A model generated the notes under the pieces. It was not told where the DNA came from. It saw only the letters and a program-made list of their open reading frames with translations, and ran no database searches. Shown one piece after another: positions 14,597-24,718 of a DNA stretch of 64,000 bases; position 1 is the stretch's first letter, and every line of letters begins with the position of its first letter. A program made the translations under genes and the position numbers. The DNA comes from Alligator mississippiensis (lineage: Eukaryota > Chordata > Crocodylia > Alligatoridae): assembly GCF_030867095.1 (NCBI RefSeq), contig NC_081826.1, positions 254,242,251 through 254,306,250 on the forward strand, in the 5' to 3' direction.

Positions 14597-15465
14597 AATG
14601 AGTTAAAAACAATTTGCAGGAGCTTCTTTGCCAGCAACATCTAACAGGCAGCAGAGTTGCAAAACAAAGGCTAGCTTGGTTGGTGGAACGTCAAGCCCAT
14701 TATAAAGAAGAGTGGATCATTAATATCTGTGGAATGAAGAGTTTAGAAGGGATGAGGTAGATTATAATGAGCCATGAAGTCAATTGACTCCTCAGCACTG
14801 CCTGAAAAGGCAGTTGCTGCTGCCACCAGCACCAGACAGCTGGTTTTAAACTTTGGGTGGAGCAGGAATCAAAATATGTGTGGGGGGTGGTGCAAGTACA
14901 CCAGTGTATGTCCCCTGGATCCAGCCATGTGCCGTGGTGACTGCTGGTTGCCACTGCACTTCTGGCACAATCGCGTAAGGGAAACAGCAGTCATTTTTTT
15001 ACATCCCTCCCCCCTCCAAATCAGCACCTGGGTCATCCTGTCCTAGCTGTGCCTCTAACTATAGTAACCTCCCCAACCCTGGGGCAGAACAGAGCTTTCA
15101 CAAACCTTCTCCTAGCAGTCAAAAACTAGCCATGTACTCTGACATGGTTTGTATTTTTCCATGCTGAGTATATTCAGTAATGTCTGTTGAAACCTATTCC
15201 CTCACTGCGCCCTTGCTCAGTGTTGTTAGAAACTACTCTCTGCTAAAGTGAATCAGAGGGGACAAATCAGAGGATGGCATTTGATCAAGAAACCAAACTA
15301 TCCAAACTATGATGGGTGGAAGGAAGAGGGAGGAGGGCAAAGTCAGTAACATGGTGCAGATGGTGAGGTTAAAAAACCAGTGATATGCTGCCAGAGTTGC
15401 AGAAAGTGCACGCTGGGAGGAGGGGGGAATAGAGCTGACAAACGATACCACAGATGGGCTAAGTC

Positions 15466-15560
15466 AGAGGTCTCCAACCTTTTTATGGTGAAGATCACTT
15501 TTTGTAAGTAAAGGGCACCCAAGGATCTACTGCCCCGCTCCCTTTCCAACACCCCACCCC
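15466..15560. mobile_element. Left end of a hAT-type MITE
   Basis: CAGAGGTCTCCAACCTTTTT is a typical hAT-MITE terminus, followed by AT-rich and then C-rich DNA. I find no matching right end nearby, so it is a partial copy. Confidence 0.4.
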
Positions 15561-15758
15561 ATTCACTCTCCATTATTGAGGTTGCTCCATTTCATGTAAA
15601 TAATTCAATATTAATTGGAATACAGGCTTGAACATAAAATTCGCACACCCCAGCAGCAATAACTATTGAAATACAGAGTCAGTGTTTGACTTTTTCCCCT
15701 CTCTTCTCCAAAGTGTTTAGTCATTTATTAAAAGAACAACTTTAAGAGGAAAAAGACT

Positions 15759-15900
15759 CACCTCCCTCTAATGGTTAGAGTACTCTTCTACATGGTGGAA
15801 GACCTGGGTTCAAGTCCCTACTGCAAATGAAGCTGCTTGGGGATTGGGGAGTAGGTCTCTCTCACCCAAGAAGAATGTATTCTAACCATGCAAGCCAATG
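15759..15900 (+). repeat. tRNA-derived SINE-like sequence
   Basis: 'CTCTAATGGTTAGAGTACTC' resembles the A box of a tRNA-Glu-like head and 'GGGTTCAAGTCC', about 45 bp later, is a B box. The spacing fits a tRNA, but the arms do not pair well and a tRNA-unrelated tail follows. I read it as a tRNA-derived SINE remnant, not a working tRNA gene. Confidence 0.45.
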
Positions 15901-16147
15901 AAACGTACCGCTGGTTAACCTGATTATGTTTTCCCCTGGTTGCTTTCTGTACAGGTTAAGCATACTTTAGAATGCCTACCAGAATTGGCAAGATAGGAAG
16001 AGGAACATCTAGTCTGCAGATCCTCTTTGAGCCGGAGCATGAGTAAGGGCACCAAGAAAGTTCAGCACATCAGGACTCAGTTTTGCACCTGCCCTCTAGT
16101 GGAAGTTTAGGAAACCAGGGGTTTACTGGTAGAGACTGTGGTATATA

Positions 16148-17050
16148 GCAGGGGGTGGGCAATTATTTGGGCTGGAAGGCTACTTAACAGGGGTGACTCA
16201 TGCCTCCTGAATGGGGGGGGGGGGGTGGGATACAGTTTCTGGGTGACCCTGGGGGCAGGCCAAAAGCCCCATACCCACTCCTATACTACTGTGCCACAGC
16301 TTAGTGCCCTGCCCCCTGCCCTTCTCCCCAAAACGCCACCAGCTAGCACAGCAAAAAAACTGCCCCATCCTGAGCGGTGCCGAGTTGGGGGACAATGTCG
16401 GGGGGGGCACTTGCCCCCCTGCCATGCCCCCCCTACCAGTCACCTGTGCCACTTAAGGAGTTTTGGTGAACTGTCGTGGGGGGATGCTGACCTGGCCTCG
16501 GCTCCCCTGTCAGTTTTTTGCACTGGCTGGCGTGGCTGGAGGATGCTAACTGATCCTATCAAGTCCCAGGCCCATCTGCCCTGCACTCACCACTGGGGGC
16601 ACTGGACAGAGCAGGTGGACTGGATCTCCATAGAGCTCGTGCCCATCTCAGGGACATGCAGGGAGCAAGTCACAGCTCTGCCCCAAGTCCTGGACACCTG
16701 GCCTCATGCTGTTAGCACACTACAATCCCAGCTCCAGCCTTGCTTGCCCATCCCGCTCCCAGACACTGCTCCCTGCCCACTCACAGCCCCATCCCATCCA
16801 CTGATGAGCATATCCTGTCTGTGGGGGTCATAGGCCAGTCTCTGCCTGCCCCCTTGCCTACTCTGTCCAGCATCCCTGGCTGTGGGTGCAGGACAGATGG
16901 GTCGGGTCATCCAGGCAGCAGGGCCGGGTCCAGTGACAGCAGAGGAGATACTGGCAGTGCCAGCAGCTCGAAGTGTGAAGGCAGAGTGAACTGCTACTAT
17001 GGGATCTATATTTGCAACCATTCTGTGCAGAGTAATAAGGTCCATTATAG
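16148..17050. repeat. GC-rich repeat block opening with a hAT-type end
   Basis: It begins CAGGGGGTGGGCAATTATTT, the same terminal class as the complete hAT MITE at 57648-57816. A poly-G run and a GC-rich stretch with overlapping frames on both strands follow (231 codons on +, 142 and 84 on -). No protein domain is recognisable. No matching right end found. Confidence 0.35.
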
Positions 17051-17069
17051 ACTTGGCAGACTTCCTTCC

Positions 17070-17173
17070 TTGGGTGAATTTGATATCTTTTATTAGACCA
17101 ACCCAAATAGTTGGAGAATAGTTATTAAGCAAGCTTTCGGGTTGGTCTAATAAAAGATATCAAATTCACCCAA
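17070..17173. repeat. Perfect 35-bp inverted repeat with 34-bp spacer
   Basis: Arm 17070-17104 begins TTGGGTGAATTTGATATCTT; arm 17139-17173 is its exact reverse complement. Weaker similarity continues outward (GTCTGCC on both sides). The right arm runs on into 'AGACCAACACGACTACAACC', typical of a dispersed repeat end that I recall from reptile DNA. The transcript would fold into a long hairpin. Confidence 0.85.
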
Positions 17174-17526
17174 GGAACCTTGTCTGCCTATGTCCTTAGA
17201 CCAACACGACTACAACCTACACCCCTGCATTATAGACTTGTACACTTTTCCTAGTTGTCTTATCTTTTTTAAATCATTCTTTCACTGTCAGTACAGTATT
17301 CAGTAATACATTATGAACAATTTAATTGAATATTATGTGTGTATAAGGAACAAGAAAATCGTACTCCTTTTGGTAAAAAGGGCTCAGAAAGCTTTCAAGG
17401 CTTAACCAAGCTGTTCCTCAATGCCTTTATTATTACAATGCAATAAAACTCTTATCAGCAAAAACAAGTGTGGATATGCATAACAACTTTTGTAATAATC
17501 TCAGATATAGTAAGAAAATATTATAG

Positions 17527-17542
17527 TGTGTGTGTGTGTGTG
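17527..17542. repeat. (GT)n microsatellite
   Basis: About eight GT units, directly upstream of the RTE-clade remnant. Confidence 0.8.
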
Positions 17543-17639
17543 AAGAATCTATGTTGCTTGTCTTTTTAACAAAGTAAATAAATAGCATAGGCATAGGGGG
17601 TAGGCCAAAATCTTGTCATTGAAAATATATACGAATATG

Positions 17640-18300
17640 CTGAGTCAGCGTGGCATTTCTACAAATAAGAGAAGACATTATTACAAACTAAAATTTATCA
17701 TTTTAAAACAAAAGCAATGGTGTTCCAAAATGAAATATATGCATTGTGGTTTCTCCGAGATACCTGATGTTGGAAATGTGATAATCGATGAGAAACGTGT
17801 TCAAGTATCTGGGGTCAGCCATTCAGTGGAATGAAGAGTTAAATGAAGAGTTGAATCATTGAATAACAGCAGGGTGGATGAACTGGAAATTGGCAACAAG
17901 AATATTATGCGACAGGAGAGTATCAGTGAAGTTGAAGGTGACAATCTACAAGACGTGTGCGTCCAGCGCTATTGTACAGAGCCCCTTGAAGAAAACTAAA
18001 GAAAGGAGACTGAATGTGACAGAGATGAGGGGTAAAGTGAGCAATACTTACATCAGAGGACTGCTGAAGGTAGTAGAAGCATCTAGGAAAGTACAGGAGA
18101 GAAATCTGGCATGGTATGGGCATGTTCAAAGAAGCCTGGAAGAATATGTAGGAAAATAAGTTACCAGCGTGGTACTACTAGGGAGAAGGGGAAAAGGAAG
18201 ATTGAACATGAGATATAGTGGAGAAGGATATGAGAGAGAAGGAGTTGGAAGAAGAAGATATGTATGACCAAAGCCAGTAGAGAGCCAGGATCCACAACAG
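17640..18300 (+). mobile_element. Degraded RTE-clade LINE, end of reverse transcriptase
   Basis: Reading across frames shows the RTE-type C-terminal RT region: VFKYLGSAIQ near 17800, AGWMNWKLATRILCDRR at about 17870-17918, VSVKLKVTIYKT, then a gap where the VRPAMLYGAE segment should be, KERRLNVTEMR, IRGLLKVVEASRKVQERNLA and WYGHVQRSLEEYVGK to 18159. Several stops and shifts and the missing piece show an old copy. No other RTE-like piece is visible here. Orientation is the same as HMGCR. Confidence 0.75.
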
Positions 18301-18955
18301 CGATCCCCTTTAGAGAGGATAAGCAAAGGAAGAAGAAGAAAAAGGTACTGGTAGTAATGCAACATGAGGTACTTCCACTTATATTTTGCTGATACTATTT
18401 CAGTTATCTTGGTCACAAACTATTTGTTTGATCAAACCAATCAGTTGCTCCTGTTTCCAAAATAGTGAAGATGATGGGTGATCCTCAACTGTAAACGGAT
18501 TCCTTTAAACAGCCACACAATCTTTGTGAAGTAAATCTCACATGGCAACAAAATTATTGCCCTTTTGTGTATGGTCATAACAAGAGATTTCCAAAGTTAC
18601 AATGAACTGCAAAGCAAGCTACTTTAATTACCAGCAGCTTTTATGTATTTATTTTGTAATTATTCAGTGATAAAAATAGAGAGGGAATTTTATGCTTTAC
18701 ACAGCCACAGCATTGTAATAGCTTAATTACTGAACACCTAGAGCTCAGCATAAAAAATGTTTCCTGACAGTATATTGACTGTAAATAGTATTTCCTAAGG
18801 ACAAGGAAAACAACAACAAAGAACATGGTAGAAGATTTCTAAACATGGAAAAACAATATTCAAACTGGAACTGCATTATATTACCTAATACCACAAAGAG
18901 ACCAAAAGGAAGGGTGGGTGACTAGGACCTACTTACAGAAGAATATATGTACTCT
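18301..18955. other. No feature recognised
   Basis: AT-rich DNA after the RTE remnant with only short spurious frames. Confidence 0.35.
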
Positions 18956-19045
18956 AGTAATTCTTAACCAGAGTGCCACACCATCTTGGGGTGCCCTGAG
19001 ATCCTGTCAATGGTGTCATGGGATGCCACACAAGGTTAGCATGTT
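18956..19045. mobile_element. Partial hAT-type MITE
   Basis: 'AGTAATTCTTAACCAGAGTG' followed by 'CTTGGGGTGCCCTGAGATCC' matches the left part of the element at 6950 ('TTTGGGGTGCTGCAAGATCC'). The right end is missing. Confidence 0.45.
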
Positions 19046-19350
19046 GGGTTTGCAAATACGATTCCCAAGATAAACCCAGAGATTTCAAATAGAAATCCAT
19101 AGTTGTAGTCTTTCTGAGTTCTGTGCAACAGAAAAACTGCTCTATTATTTTTATGTAGTAAAAAATGAGTGAAAGCTAAGAGCTGCCATTTTCTGAGGGG
19201 TAGGGGGATAGGGGGTGCACTCACCCAGGCTGATTTATAGCCTGGTGTTTACAGCACATATCTGCAAATTTTGCATTGGAACCCAACCCCCCTTCCCCCC
19301 CCCAGCTCAGGCAAGGGACCTGGGTACCAAAACTCTGTCTCTAACCACTA

Positions 19351-21032
19351 GTGGCATCTTTACATTTGTTCTGGAGGTGGCGGTGGGGGAGGGGGCTTTA
19401 ATAAGATGGACGCTTACAGCATCTCATGTATTCAGCATCCTGTGCTTCAAAAAGATGGGGGGGGGGGGGGTGCTTTAACTAGTTTGAAGCATTGAAGCAT
19501 GGAGATGCTGAATACATGAGAGGCGGAGGCTGCTGGAGCATGCTAATTAGCACACAGATTAATAGATACTATGGTCAGAAGGGACCTCAACAGATCATCG
19601 AGTCCGACCCCCTGCCTAGGCAGGAAAGAGTGCAGGGGTCAGATGACCCCAGCCGGATACCTATCCAGCCTTCTCTTAAAGACCCCCAAGGTAGGGAAGA
19701 GCACCACCTCCCTTGGGAACCCATTCCAAATTTGGCCACTCTTACCACGAAGTTTTTCCTGATGTCTAGCCTAAATCTGCTCTCTGTCAGTTTGTGACTA
19801 TTGTTCCTTGTTACCCCAAGAGAAGCCCTCATGAACAGAGCATCTCCGATCCCTTTCTGCATTCCCCTAATGAATTTGTAGGCGACCACAAGATCACCTC
19901 TTAGCCTTCTCTTGCAGAGGCTGAAGAGGTCCAGGTCCCTCAGTCTCTCCTCATAGGGCTTGACCTGTAAGCCCCTAACCATACGAGTGGCCCTCCCCTG
20001 GATCCTCTCAACTCTATCAACATCCTTCTTGAAGTACGGCGCCCAAAACTAGACACAGTACTCCAACTGCGGTCTGACCAATGCCGCATAGGGGGGAAGT
20101 ATCACCTCTTTGGTTCTATTTGTCATGCATCTGCTGATGCATGATAAAGTGCACTTAGCTTTGCTAATGATTTCGTCACACTGATGACTCATGTTCATCT
20201 TGGAGTCCACTATGACTCTGAGATCTCTTTCCGCTTCTGTGCTGCTGAGAGGGTCACTTCCCAGCCAGTAGATGTGCTGGATATTTTTGCACCCTAGGTG
20301 CAAGCACTCTGCATTTGTCCTTGTTGTACTGCATCCTATTGTGTACTGTCCACTTTTCTAACCTATCCAGGTCCGTCTGCAATCGTTCCCTACCCTCCGG
20401 ATTGTGCACTTCACACCACAATTTATTATCGTCCGCAAACTTGGACAGAGTACACGTCACACCCACATCCAAGTCACTGATGAAGACATTGAAGAGTACA
20501 GGTCCAAGGACCGAACCCTGCAGGACCCCACTACCCACATCCTTCCAGTTCGATACTGACCTGTCTATTACCACTCTCCTGTGTGCGACTGCTAAGCCAA
20601 TTTGCCACCTGTTGGACTGTGTAAACATCTATGTCACAGCCTTTTAATTTATTTGTGAGAATAGGATGAGATACCGTATCGAAGGCCTTCCTAAAATCCA
20701 AGAAAATGACATCCACTCTACTCCTGCGTCTAAGCGTTTTGTGACCCTGTCATAAAATGAAACCAGATTGGTTAGGCATGATCTACCTGCTATGAATACA
20801 TGCTGGTTGCCCTGTTGCATTATTTTTCCCACTGGACTCCCACAAATATGATCCTTCATAATCTTTTCAAAGAACTTTCCAAGGATGGAGGTGAGACTGG
20901 CTGGTCTACTATTACTTGCCAGAATTACTGGCCTATAATTACTCCAGCAGACTCAATTAATCAAGTCTGCTCCAATGTGCTGTAATTACAGTGCATCGGA
21001 GTAGCATTTCCAAATGTCTACAGGCATCCTAG
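19351..21032. repeat. MITE interrupted by a CR1 LINE
   Basis: Left part 19351-19555 and right part about 20943-21032 together match the intact copy at 2213-2529 (GATGCTGAATACATGAGA, GCATGCTAATTAGC, then CAGCAGACTCAATTAATC, TGTCTACAGGCATCC). The CR1 lies exactly where the copy is broken. The MITE is therefore older than this CR1. Confidence 0.7.
19556..20942 (-). mobile_element. CR1 LINE, 5'-truncated, minus strand
   Basis: On the minus strand it shows ORF2 from just inside the RT domain (ISGNY-like start near 20930, then FIAGRSCLTNLVSFYDRV, IFLDFRKAFDTVSHP, VLQGSVLGPVLFNVFISDLD, SKFADDNKLW) to the 3' tail and the signature GAGGTCCCTTCTGACCATAG. Several frame breaks separate the pieces. Sequence is clearly more diverged than the copies at 12233 and 51184, so it is older or from another subfamily. 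Confidence 0.9.
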
Positions 21033-21043
21033 AATATTAATGT

Positions 21044-22177
21044 TGTAGCAGGCTTGCGTTTTGGAGCTTGGGTTGAGTCCCAGGCTTGAAATCTTGCTGT
21101 TTTGATTGGTTGAACTCATCCCCCAATCAGGAGGCAGTCAGAGGAGTTCAGTCACGCCCTTTTCCTGAGGGGAGGGAGAGAGGAGTCGTTCCCCCCCAAT
21201 GCACCCCTGTTGTGGACCTGATTGAAGACTGCAACACTCAAGTCTGGAAGACTTCAGGGGTGGAGTCCTGGAGCATACAAAAGGAGCTGCATGCCCAGCA
21301 TGAGGGGAGCACCTCCAGGAGAGAGAGAAGGGCGGGGCTTAGAAGAGCTGAGGAGAGCTGCTCAGGAGGGCAAAGCAGCAGCCCAGAAGTGCCCCTGAAG
21401 ACTTCCATTAGCAGGAACGGCTCCAGCAGCTAGGCTTTCGGGGTGCAGCACAGCAACATGGCGTCCAGATCCTGGGAGCTGCGTGAGGCGGCTCAGGTCT
21501 GCAACCTCTGGTGCGTGGCCAGAGACACGGTACACAGGCCGGTGCATGGAGTAGGACCTTTGGAGCGCTTGGGCGGCTCAGGTCCTCAACCCTCGAAATG
21601 AGGCTGGGAGCTTGGTGCAGGAGGCGCTGCATGGAGGGTCTGGGAGCGGACTGAGCCTGGTGCTGCACGAAGCAGCCCAGGCCTCCGACCCATAGCAAAA
21701 GGTTGAGTCCAAAGAGCCAGACGGTGATTGGGCTACTGAGCCAGCCGACAGGGCCAAGCCAGAGGCCCCAGAAGCCCTGCGTAGCGGAGCCCTGTTCCAG
21801 GGGACAGCGACCCCCACTGAAGCCCACTGCAGGCGAGAGAGCAGCCTAGCGCAGAGGACGAGGACCACCCTGCAGGCCTGGGAGCCGTGAGTTGCAAGGA
21901 AAAGAGGATTACCACAGGGGAGGGGAGTCTTCCCCTGGTTAGTTAAGGCCTCCTAAAAGGGGAGGTCCCACTGAGATGGCCCCCCTAAAGTTACCAGCTT
22001 CTTTGTAGGGCTTGGGAAAAGCCCAAGGGCATTGGGGTATCCCCTCGGGATTATCTTTGAGGTTTATTTGTTTCAGATCAGATACTTACCAATGACTTAC
22101 CTGTATCTGGAGCACTGGTATAAGGTTTTATGTCATTTACCCAGAGGGTATTGTTTATGTCACTGGTTTAGATATCT

Positions 22178-22208
<31 letters not shown>

Positions 22209-22421
22209 TGTACATATGTTTATATCCATGTTCCTTTCCCTTGTGATAAGTTAATGTAAATACATTTGTATACAGTTATGTCCCCTGACTGTCCTGGCCT
22301 GGTTCTATAGGGACGGAGGGAAACTGAGCGGTCTGCAGTTCCCACCCCACAGCACACCTGCCAGCTAACAATCCCCTTCAATTGGAGAAGGGGAGTATAC
22401 AGCCCAGTTATCTGGGCTACA
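21044..22421. mobile_element. Solo-LTR-like block (LTR retroelement fossil)
   Basis: A 1378-bp block begins TGTAGC and ends GCTACA, the short inverted TG..CA ends of an LTR. It is flanked on both sides by ATGT (21040-21043 and 22422-22425), a 4-bp target duplication. There is no internal coding region beside it, so it reads as a solo LTR left by recombination between two LTRs. An (AT)n run lies inside. ERV or Gypsy origin cannot be told from this. The matching duplication suggests moderate age. Confidence 0.55.
22172..22206. repeat. (AT)n microsatellite
   Basis: A run of about 17 AT units inside the LTR-like block. Confidence 0.85.
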
Positions 22422-22425
22422 ATGT

Positions 22426-24049
22426 AAAAGACAGATACCAGCATCATGCCGCCTCATCCAACTGTTTTAAAGTGCTCATTTTGTGAGGGATCCTAGCCTG
22501 CTTGGTGCTTGTTTTACAAGCTCTGAGAACGCAGAGCAAATCATGCTAGGCAGAGCCAATGACTAGTTTCTGGACCATGAGAAGGTTTAGGTGAAGAACA
22601 GCACTGAACTGAGATGAGCAGTTCTAGGCGTGCACAAGAGTGTAGAGGAAATGTGACTATCAAGCAGGTGTTTAGTTGCTTTCAGAGTTAGGTGGCAACT
22701 GAGCAGTGGTATTTTAGATCCAAATTTTTAATTTAGATGCCTCAGTTTTGCCAAAATCCTTTGCTGGATCTAGACCATAGATCAAAGTACATTTTCCAAC
22801 CTTGGCTTAAGAAAGAAGGAATTAATATGGCCAGAGGTTTCAATTACTTTCACAGGCCAAGACAATCGATTTGTATCCCACATTTGACTACAGTAAACAG
22901 GATAGACATGCCATAATAGACAGCAGAGTATGAGCTATGGGCAACTGGTGCCTCCTGAGTCAGCGGCCAGTCAGTAACCATGGTGGGTCCCCCAGCAGCC
23001 TATTGCACTGACTGGGAAACATGAGCGGTGCTCCTGGAAATGCCAGCAGCGCCTCTCCTGGCACCCCCACTACCCAGCTGGTGCTTGCAGGGGGCACACC
23101 AGCGCTCCCGCCTGCCCCCCTGCCCATTGCCTAAGCGGGGAGTGCTGCCTGTCAGGGGGTGCACCAGCGCTCTCAGGGGGTGCATGTACATGTCACCACT
23201 GGTATGAGCTGTCTTCCTTATACACATTAGTATAAGCTAAGTGAAACCATTACATTTAATAACAAAGCAAAGCATTAGTCATCCATGAAAATAACTTTAT
23301 GGAGACAAACATTCATTGTCTATCATCAATTTTAGATTGTCCATCCACCAAGAAATTGAAAAAATCTGCAATTGGAGTCTAAAACAAAATTTCTAGATAA
23401 CAAAAGACATGGGAATTGGTACAACTGTGGGCCACTCTTCCTGAAGATATCCATTTAAGCTAAGTTTTGTTACAGGCTTCTGTTAGAAACAGGAGAAGAC
23501 AGAGGCCTACAGAAGCTACAACAGACAGAAAGGTAAGCAGAAATAATAGCATAAATATAGTATGTTGTAATCAATTTCTGTTCAATGTAACCAGTTGTGT
23601 TAGGACACTCAAAATGAGGCATGGCACAGGTGTGGTACTGTGCTGCGAAACCTGAGCTGGTTGTAAGCTCATTAGGTTTGTTCAAATAAAAACGAAGAAA
23701 AAAAGGACTGAAACGAAACGGCATCAGTGGGAAGGGCAGCTGAGATAACTAGAGAAGGGCCCCAATTGCAAATCCGTCTGACTGAAAAGGTGAAGTGAAG
23801 AGGCAAGGATTTCCCAGGGCAGCCTCTTTTATTGGACCACCTGCTTGGTTGAGAGGAAGCTGGACAGGCGTTGGGGGGCGCGGTGCTCTTCCTCAGCATG
23901 AAAACATTTGTAAATCAGGAGTTGAACTACAGAGGCGTTGCTCAGGAGAAGTGTAGGGAAGTTTGGTGTCCCAAGAGAAACTCTCTCGGGAGACATTTAA
24001 CTCTGGTTGCTCCCGGGTTATTTCTCTCTCTCAGACACTTTTTCTGGTG
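22426..24049. other. Intergenic, no gene recognised
   Basis: Ordinary DNA upstream of the MED18 CpG island, with a GC-rich repeat-like patch at about 22930-23200. The latter contains 'GTGCACCAGCGCTC' twice. No host exon is supported. Confidence 0.35.
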
Positions 24050-24645
24050 AAATCGACGATTTTGCAGGGCACGGAGGTGGGGGCGGGCAGCGCGAGGCGG
24101 GCGCTGCAGCTTTGCCGGCTGCCAGGGCCCTTGGCGGGGTTCACAAAACAGCGGCGTGCCCAGGGCACGAGCTTAAGCGGATGAGGTAGGAAGAAATGTC
24201 AGGACCCTGCGCTGGCGGGGCAGACAGGGCGGGGGTTACTGGCTGAAGGGCGCGAACCGCGCGTACCCGGATTGGGCAGCAGCGGCCGTGGGGGCAGGGC
24301 CGAGGGCCCGCGGCGGTTGGCCTCCGGATGCTGAATAACGGCGAGGTGACATGGCCCCGCCCCCAGGAGCGCGCGAGTCACCAGGCGCCCGCCTCCCAGC
24401 TGGCAGCTTCCCTAGGGCTCGCGGGCGGCGCAGGACAGGCCCCGCCCCCGGCCGGAGAACCCCACCCCCGGACTCCGCCCCCGCCGCCTCCCATTGGCGC
24501 GGAGACGGCGGCGCATGCGCACCAGGTTTGGACGCGCTTGGAACCCTCCCACCCCCATCCTCGGCCGAGTGTGCGCATGCGCCCTGCCCGAGCTGTCGAG
24601 CGACTACCTCTGCCCCCCCACAGCCGAGCTAGGTGGCCGGGCAGC
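24050..24645 (+). promoter_or_regulatory. MED18: CpG-island promoter of MED18 with two NRF1-type sites
   Basis: GC and CpG content jump from about 24050 and fall again after exon 1. GGCGCATGCGCA at 24510-24521 and TGCGCATGCGCC at 24572-24583 fit the NRF1 palindrome (YGCGCATGCGCR) in its core. An inverted CCAAT box (ATTGG) lies at 24493-24497. There is no TATA box. This is the usual promoter type of housekeeping genes. Transcription start is likely at 24580-24640, by inference from spacing. Confidence 0.75.
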
Positions 24646-24718
24646 ATGGAGGCGCCGCCGGTCACCATGATGCCCGTCACGGGCGGCACCATCAACATGA
24701 TGGAGTACCTGCTCCAAG
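24646..24718 (+). CDS. MED18: MED18 exon 1
   Basis: 73 nt, 24 codons plus 1 nt; donor GTGAGC at 24719. The frame stays open far upstream of the ATG and past the donor, but the protein family starts at MEAPPV, so this ATG is chosen. Confidence 0.95.

Larger units (their letters stand above)
11965..15058. repeat. DNA-transposon-like repeat split by a CR1 insertion
   Basis: TAGTTAGAGGCATAACAACA near 11978 faces, on the opposite strand near 15050, TAGTTAGAGGCACAGCTAGG, giving an imperfect inverted end pair. Between them lies the CR1 at 12233-14596. The part right of the CR1 (about 14640-14830) resembles 45.04-45.25 kb: shared order of 'CAGCAGA', 'GTGGAA', 'ATAATGAG..CATGAAGTCAA', 'GTTGC'. The element was therefore in place before the CR1 arrived. 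Superfamily unknown. Confidence 0.4.

Noticed and set aside
15759-15830. Possible tRNA gene with A and B boxes
   Set aside because: The stems do not pair well and a SINE-like tail follows.
16138-16833. 231-codon frame on the plus strand
   Set aside because: It lies in a GC-rich block that opens with a hAT-type end, with overlapping frames on the other strand and no recognisable domain.
23476-23532. Exon-like segment between TTTTGTTACAG and GTAAGC
   Set aside because: Splice-like borders alone are common by chance; no partner exon and no conserved protein can be read.
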